8,460 nucleotides of DNA from Acidobacteriota bacterium (GTDB taxonomy: Bacteria > Actinomycetota > Acidimicrobiia > Spongiisociales > UBA5794): positions 1 through 8,460 of the forward strand of contig SMXV01000038.1 of the NCBI GenBank assembly GCA_004356175.1. Reading direction: 5' to 3'. Under the pieces are notes generated by a model. The model did no database searches and was not told where the DNA came from. It saw only the letters and a list, made by a program, of their open reading frames with translations. The first letter of the stretch is position 1. Every line of letters starts with the position of its first letter. A program made the translations under genes and the position numbers. Below are positions 4,463-8,460 of the stretch, in pieces.

Positions 4463-7026
4463 CAGCGGGCGAACCAGCGCCAGCTTCTCTACCCCCGACA
4501 GGACTACCAGAGCTTGACCCGGATTGGTCGCGCCTTGTCACGACGAGCGAGGCACACGGCGTTGACCGCACATGGCACATCCTCGACAACCAGGAACCGG
4601 ACGCCGAACTGACGCTGTTGTGTGTCCACGGAAACCCTACCTGGTCGTACATCTGGCGCGACCTGCTCGCAACGGCACCGGAGGGTGTTCGTGTCATAGC
4701 TGTCGACCAACTCGACATGGGCTTCTCCGAACGAACAGGCACCATCCGCCGCCTCGCCCAACGTGTCGAGGACCTGGCAGCACTCACCGATGTGTTAAAC
4801 CTCAGCGGTCCAGTAGTCACCGTCGGCCACGATTGGGGAGGTCCGATCTCACTCGGATGGGCTCTTACCCATCGCGACATCCTTGCTGGCATCGTTCTGA
4901 TGAACACGGCTGTCCATCAGCCTGAAGGTTCGTCAGGGCCGTCGCTGATTCGGATGGTGAGGATGCCCGGCGTGTTGCGCAATCTGTGCGAAACGACTCC
5001 GGCATTCATTCGGGGGACGATTTCCCTGTCGCGACCGCGGCCGCCAAAGGCGATACGCGACGCATACGAAGCACCGTACGCGAGTGCCAATCGTCGCGCC
5101 GCAATAGCGACCTTTGTCGAGGACATACCACTTGACGAAGACCACACAAGTTTCACAGTTCTCGCCGACATCGCCGAGGGAATCGAGAGTCTCGCCGATG
5201 TGCCTGCATTGTTGTTGTGGGGACCATCGGACCCTGTGTTCTCCGATCTCTACCTGCGAGACCTTTCGCAGAGACTGCCCCACGCGTCGATCCACAGATT
5301 CGTTGGTGCAGGTCATCTGCTTCCTGAGGATGCCGATGTTTCGGCCGCTATCTATCCATGGCTTTCGCAATTGGCAGAGGACGGACCGCAGCACACATCA
5401 ACACAAGAGAGGGCATCGTTGTGGTCGGCAATCGATGACAGGGCGGATGACAACGGTGTTGCAATCATCGAGATGGGATCACGGGGACAGTCGAGATCCG
5501 TCACATTCAACGAGCTCCACAACGATATTGAGCACGTTGCTGGCGGAATGGCAGACATCGGGATTCGGCATGGCGACCGTATCGCGATCCTTGTGCCACC
5601 TGGCATCGACCTTGCCGTGTGCCTCATTGCATCGTGGAAGATCGGCGCCGTCGTCGTGCTCGTTGACGCAGGACTCGGAGTGCGTGGCATTGGCAGAGCG
5701 CTCAAGGGTGCCAATCCTGCGTTCCTCATCGGTATCCCAAAGGCGTTAGCGGCAGCACAAACCTTGCGTTGGCCCGGTCGACGCATTTCGACAGAGGAAC
5801 TGTCGCACGGCAAGAAACGTCTCGGCCGGATCCTGTCATCGTTGTCCGAATTGCGGGCGCGTGGCGCTCCCGCTTCTCTGCCGCCGGCTCCGGCTCCGGA
5901 CGACGTCGCCGCTATTGGATTCACGTCGGGTGCCACAGGACCAGCAAAGGGCGTTGTTTACCGGCACCACCAGCTTCAGGCGCAACGTGACGCAATCGTG
6001 GATCTGTACGGGATTCAATCCTCCGATCGTCTCGTCGCAGCATTCGGACCGTTTGCATTGCTTGGTACGTTGATGGGTATTCCGTCGGTGGTGCCATCGA
6101 TGTCCGTTACGGCGCCTGGAAGCCTCACCGCCGGAGCATTGGCCGACGCTGCCATGGCAATTCACGCGACGATGGTGTTCGCGTCGCCAGCTGCACTAGC
6201 AAATGTGTCGGCTACTGCGGGCGATATCTCGGACGCTCAACGTGCAGGATTCGGCGACGTCAGGTTGCTGCTCTCCGCCGGTGCGCCAGTTCTACCAGAG
6301 ATTCTGCACTCAGCGGTTGCGTTGATGCCACATGCCGATGCACACACGCCGTATGGAATGACCGAAGTCATGCCCGTTGCCGACATCAATCTCGAAGCGA
6401 TTGGCGAAGCGAACGATGGGAGCGGCGTGTGTGTTGGCAAGCCCCTCTCGAGTGTCGATGTCCACATCGATCCGATTGACACATCCGGGGAAACGAGCGG
6501 AACGTTGACTCAACAGTCGGAAGTGATGGGCGAGATTTGTGTCAGAGCTGATCACATGCGTGACGGGTACGACAATCTTTGGTTGACCCAGCACCGTGCA
6601 TCGCAGCCCTCAGGGTGGCATCGCACAGGTGACGTCGGACATATCGACACAGAAGGTCGGTTGTGGGTTGAGGGAAGAATCGCACACACAATCGTGACGT
6701 CGAACGGTGTTGTCACACCCGTTGGTTTGGAGCAGAGAGTGGTCCGTCTCGACGGTGTGGCACTGGCTGCAGTGGTGGGTGTGGGACCGAGAGGTGTCCA
6801 GCAGGTGGTTGTCGTTCTCACGATGACAAGTGGCACCAAGTCGGGCCTCGCCTCCGCCTATCTTGCTCGATCCGTACGCGAGGTCGCTGGTGATGTCGAC
6901 ATCGCCGCAGTGCTGGTTGTTTCGGCGTTGCCTGTCGACAAACGACACAACTCCAAGATCGATAGGGCCCGAATAGCGACATGGGCCGACGGTGTGCTCT
7001 CCGGTGGACGAATGGGCAAGATATGA
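4459..7026 (+). CDS. oleBC: OleBC fusion: beta-lactone decarboxylase (OleB) joined to beta-lactone synthetase (OleC)
   Basis: An 855-residue two-domain protein. Residues about 20-305 are an alpha/beta-hydrolase of the haloalkane dehalogenase-like group: HGNPTWSY (58-65), nucleophile Asp125 in GHDWGGP, an Asp258 region in WGPSDPV and His286 in GAGHLL. In Ole systems this domain decarboxylates the cis-beta-lactone to the olefin. After a linker (about 306-330), residues about 331-850 are an AMP-forming ligase-type domain: P-loop FTSGATGPAKG (488-498), PYGMTE (631-636), HRTGDVG (721-727) and Lys833 in RHNSKIDR. In OleC this domain activates the beta-hydroxy acid and closes the beta-lactone. The GTG at 4459 overlaps the oleA stop; a TTG three bases upstream is less likely. 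Both active sites look intact, so the fusion should be functional. OleBC fusions are known in actinobacteria such as Micrococcus. The stop overlaps oleD by ATGA. Confidence 0.92.
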   Translation: MTAGEPAPASLPPTGLPELDPDWSRLVTTSEAHGVDRTWHILDNQEPDAELTLLCVHGNPTWSYIWRDLLATAPEGVRVIAVDQLDMGFSERTGTIRRLAQRVEDLAALTDVLNLSGPVVTVGHDWGGPISLGWALTHRDILAGIVLMNTAVHQPEGSSGPSLIRMVRMPGVLRNLCETTPAFIRGTISLSRPRPPKAIRDAYEAPYASANRRAAIATFVEDIPLDEDHTSFTVLADIAEGIESLADVPALLLWGPSDPVFSDLYLRDLSQRLPHASIHRFVGAGHLLPEDADVSAAIYPWLSQLAEDGPQHTSTQERASLWSAIDDRADDNGVAIIEMGSRGQSRSVTFNELHNDIEHVAGGMADIGIRHGDRIAILVPPGIDLAVCLIASWKIGAVVVLVDAGLGVRGIGRALKGANPAFLIGIPKALAAAQTLRWPGRRISTEELSHGKKRLGRILSSLSELRARGAPASLPPAPAPDDVAAIGFTSGATGPAKGVVYRHHQLQAQRDAIVDLYGIQSSDRLVAAFGPFALLGTLMGIPSVVPSMSVTAPGSLTAGALADAAMAIHATMVFASPAALANVSATAGDISDAQRAGFGDVRLLLSAGAPVLPEILHSAVALMPHADAHTPYGMTEVMPVADINLEAIGEANDGSGVCVGKPLSSVDVHIDPIDTSGETSGTLTQQSEVMGEICVRADHMRDGYDNLWLTQHRASQPSGWHRTGDVGHIDTEGRLWVEGRIAHTIVTSNGVVTPVGLEQRVVRLDGVALAAVVGVGPRGVQQVVVVLTMTSGTKSGLASAYLARSVREVAGDVDIAAVLVVSALPVDKRHNSKIDRARIATWADGVLSGGRMGKI

Positions 7027-7994
7027 AGGTCCTTGTGACCGGGGCAACGAGTCTGCTTGGGGGAGCGATTGTTCGGCTGCTTGTCGACCGAGACGATGCC
7101 GTGTCCGTGTTCCAGCGTGGTCCAACAGATTTAGGTGTCGCGGAGACTCACGGGGATGTCGCCGACGCTGTCGCTGTTCGTCGAGCTGTGGCGGGAGCTG
7201 ATGCAGTGGTTCACGTTGCCGGTCTTGTCTCGACCGTTGGACCATGGTCGAGTTTTGAACGCACCAATGTTGTCGGCACGCGCAACGTCGTCGCTGCCGC
7301 GCTTGAGCGAGGTGTCGGAAGGGTCGTGTTCATCTCGTCTCCTTCTGTTGCGCACAGTGGGGCGTCGCTTGTTGGTGTCGGTGCAGGCAGGGCGAATCCC
7401 GATACCGCGCGAGGCAATTATGCCCGGAGCAAGGCTGAGGCTGAGCTGCTCGCGCTTGACGCGAACTGCGCGGCAACTGCCGTCGTAGCCATCCGGCCAC
7501 ATCTCATCTGGGGCCCGGGAGACACGCAACTTGTTGGCCGAATCGTCGAGCGAGCCCGGTCTGGACGTCTCGCCATTGTCGGTCCTGGAATGTCACTGAT
7601 CGACACGATCTACATTGACAACGCCGCAAGTGCAGCGGTCGCCGCACTCGATCGCGCTCCCGAAATCGGGGGACAGGCGTTCGTTGTGACGAACGGACAA
7701 CCACGGCCGGTACGCGAGATCGTCAACCGCATCGTGAGTGCCGCAGGGCTTGAGCCACCGCGGCTCAGAGTGCCGTTCCTCGTGGCGAAGGTTGGTGGCG
7801 GCGCTGCGGAACGGATGTGGGCAGCGCGGGACCTTGCTGGGGAACCGCCGATGACTCGGTTCCTCGCAGAACAGCTCGCCACAGCCCACTGGTTCGATCA
7901 GCGTGAGACAAGAGCCAAGCTGCAATGGTCACCTCACGTTTCGCTCGATGAGGGTTTTGTTCGTCTCGAGCAATGGTTTGGGTCGCAACAGTAG
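7023..7994 (+). CDS. oleD: OleD, NAD(P)H-dependent 2-alkyl-3-ketoalkanoic acid reductase
   Basis: A 323-residue extended short-chain dehydrogenase/reductase of the 3-beta-HSD/epimerase type. The nucleotide-binding loop is VTGATSLLGGAI (5-16), a variant of TGxxGxxG. HVAGLVS (64-70) follows the cofactor strand, FISSPSV (103-109) supplies the catalytic Ser, and YARSK (133-137) gives the Tyr-Lys pair. In the ole pathway it reduces the OleA product to the beta-hydroxy acid used by OleC. The ATG at 7023 overlaps the oleBC stop (ATGA); the upstream purine-rich GGGCAAG is a weak ribosome binding site, consistent with coupling. Length matches characterised OleD enzymes. In isolation it could pass for a sterol or sugar-nucleotide reductase; the operon context makes OleD by far the best call. 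Confidence 0.92.
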   Translation: MKVLVTGATSLLGGAIVRLLVDRDDAVSVFQRGPTDLGVAETHGDVADAVAVRRAVAGADAVVHVAGLVSTVGPWSSFERTNVVGTRNVVAAALERGVGRVVFISSPSVAHSGASLVGVGAGRANPDTARGNYARSKAEAELLALDANCAATAVVAIRPHLIWGPGDTQLVGRIVERARSGRLAIVGPGMSLIDTIYIDNAASAAVAALDRAPEIGGQAFVVTNGQPRPVREIVNRIVSAAGLEPPRLRVPFLVAKVGGGAAERMWAARDLAGEPPMTRFLAEQLATAHWFDQRETRAKLQWSPHVSLDEGFVRLEQWFGSQQ

Positions 7995-8007
7995 ATGGCG
8001 GTCTCCG

Positions 8008-8024
8008 CTCAGACTATGTCTTAG
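8008..8024 (+). terminator. weak hairpin after oleD, possible transcript end
   Basis: CTCAGAC (8008-8014) pairs with GTCTTAG (8018-8024), with one mismatch and a TAT loop, starting 14 nt after the oleD stop. No U-tract follows, so intrinsic termination is doubtful. Confidence 0.2.
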
Positions 8025-8065
8025 CGTATTCGTCGCCAACGGCCTTGGCATTGCCCCCTATCTGA

Positions 8066-8168
8066 CCCTCGCTTCGCTCGGACCATCTCTCCCGCGAGGG
8101 GGGGTAGGAAGAGGAATGGTCTGTCCATACGGCTGTCGCGGGTTCCCTGTCTCTCGCGAGGCGAGAGA
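8066..8168. repeat. palindrome-rich non-coding stretch, possible REP-like element
   Basis: Several perfect inverted repeats are packed here: CCCTCGC (8066-8072) with GCGAGGG (8094-8100); GACCAT (8081-8086) with ATGGTC (8116-8121), interleaved with the first; and TCTCTCGC (8150-8157) with GCGAGAGA (8161-8168) on a GAG loop. No believable gene lies in 7995-8255. The density suggests a dispersed palindromic element or a transcript-end structure, but only one copy is in the window, so repeat status is untested. Confidence 0.35.
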
Positions 8169-8255
8169 GGCAAGACGTGGAAGAGTTTCGACGACGTCGA
8201 TGCTGTACTGCGCTTGGCTTTCGGTACATGTTGACTGAAAACTCAAGAATTCTGT

Positions 8256-8384
8256 CTAATACAGGAACATGCCGAGGATCACTGATGCGGTCAGTAGGGC
8301 GGCTGTGAACCAGATGGTGAGTTGTATCCATCTCGCTGCTGGGCGCAGCCCGGTTGGATTGGCTGATGGTCGGTTCGGTTCCAT
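8256..8384 (-). CDS. small single-pass membrane protein, hypothetical
   Basis: A 42-residue protein starting MEPNRPSANP, with a polar, Pro-rich N-terminal half and one strongly hydrophobic segment IQLTIWFTAALLTASVILGM (about 20-39), ending at FLY. This looks like a tail-anchored small membrane protein of unknown function. A TACGAT -10 box (8396-8391) lies 6 nt before the ATG, the spacing expected for a leaderless transcript, and no Shine-Dalgarno is present. The same frame stays open upstream: an ATG at 8426 would give 57 residues, and the frame has no stop up to the window edge. It could therefore be the C-terminal end of a larger protein. I recognise no family. Confidence 0.5.
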   Translation of the reverse strand: MEPNRPSANPTGLRPAARWIQLTIWFTAALLTASVILGMFLY

Positions 8385-8460
8385 GGTTACATCGTAGCTG
8401 ACGGCTACTCCTGCCGCAGCGCTCATCGAGCCGAGAAGTAGAGTGTTTCTACCTGTTCGG

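Noticed and set aside
4516..5376. Annotating the first domain of the 855-residue protein as a haloalkane dehalogenase.
   Set aside because: The catalytic Asp and GHDWGGP motif do look like that family, but fusion to OleC and flanking oleA and oleD identify it as OleB.
8014..8331. A 105-codon minus-strand open frame after oleD.
   Set aside because: Its Arg/Ser/Pro-rich translation runs through the palindromic stretch, lacks a ribosome binding site, and overlaps the more convincing small membrane protein frame.
8431..8460. An imperfect hairpin at the right edge (GTAGA 8438-8442 with TCTAC 8448-8452) considered as part of a tRNA or terminator.
   Set aside because: It has no cloverleaf arms or anticodon-like arrangement and no U-tract, and the window ends before its context can be seen.

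Overview
The window looks like chromosomal DNA from an actinobacterium. The pointers are: probable leaderless starts (an ATG directly behind a TANNNT -10 box) at three genes; a leaderless polycysteine leader ORF of the kind described in mycobacteria; a DUF1684 protein; and an oleA-oleBC-oleD cluster with the OleB-OleC fusion known from actinobacteria. By eye the GC content is only moderately high, so a lineage such as Acidimicrobiia is possible. That placement is a guess.

Left part (1-2607) is a sulfur/thiol region built around a divergent promoter zone. On the minus strand an OsmC-family thiol peroxidase-like gene runs off the left edge. Ahead of it is a structured leader holding a 37-codon ORF with a Met-Cys-Met-Cys-Met run and an 11-bp perfect RNA stem. 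On the plus strand a leaderless 23-codon ORF with five consecutive Cys codons is followed by a strong intrinsic terminator. Immediately behind that lies an operon of a PLP-dependent cysteine synthase-family enzyme, a TusA-like persulfide carrier and a DsrE-like sulfur-relay protein. The reading is that cysteine supply, sensed by translation of the polycysteine leader, decides whether transcription continues into the operon, and that the two carriers handle sulfane sulfur for or alongside the PLP enzyme.

Middle (2615-3226): a convergent DUF1684 gene on the minus strand, with a probable leaderless start.

Right part (3443-7994): a tightly overlapping operon for long-chain olefin biosynthesis. 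OleA condenses two fatty acyl-CoAs head to head; OleD reduces the beta-keto acid; the OleC domain forms the beta-lactone; the OleB domain decarboxylates it to the cis-olefin. OleB and OleC are one 855-residue polypeptide. The end of the window (7995-8460) holds a palindrome-rich non-coding stretch and a small minus-strand single-pass membrane protein.

No rRNA, tRNA, CRISPR array, transposase or integrase was seen. The most interesting element is the paired set of cysteine/methionine-coding leader ORFs in the divergent sulfur region.
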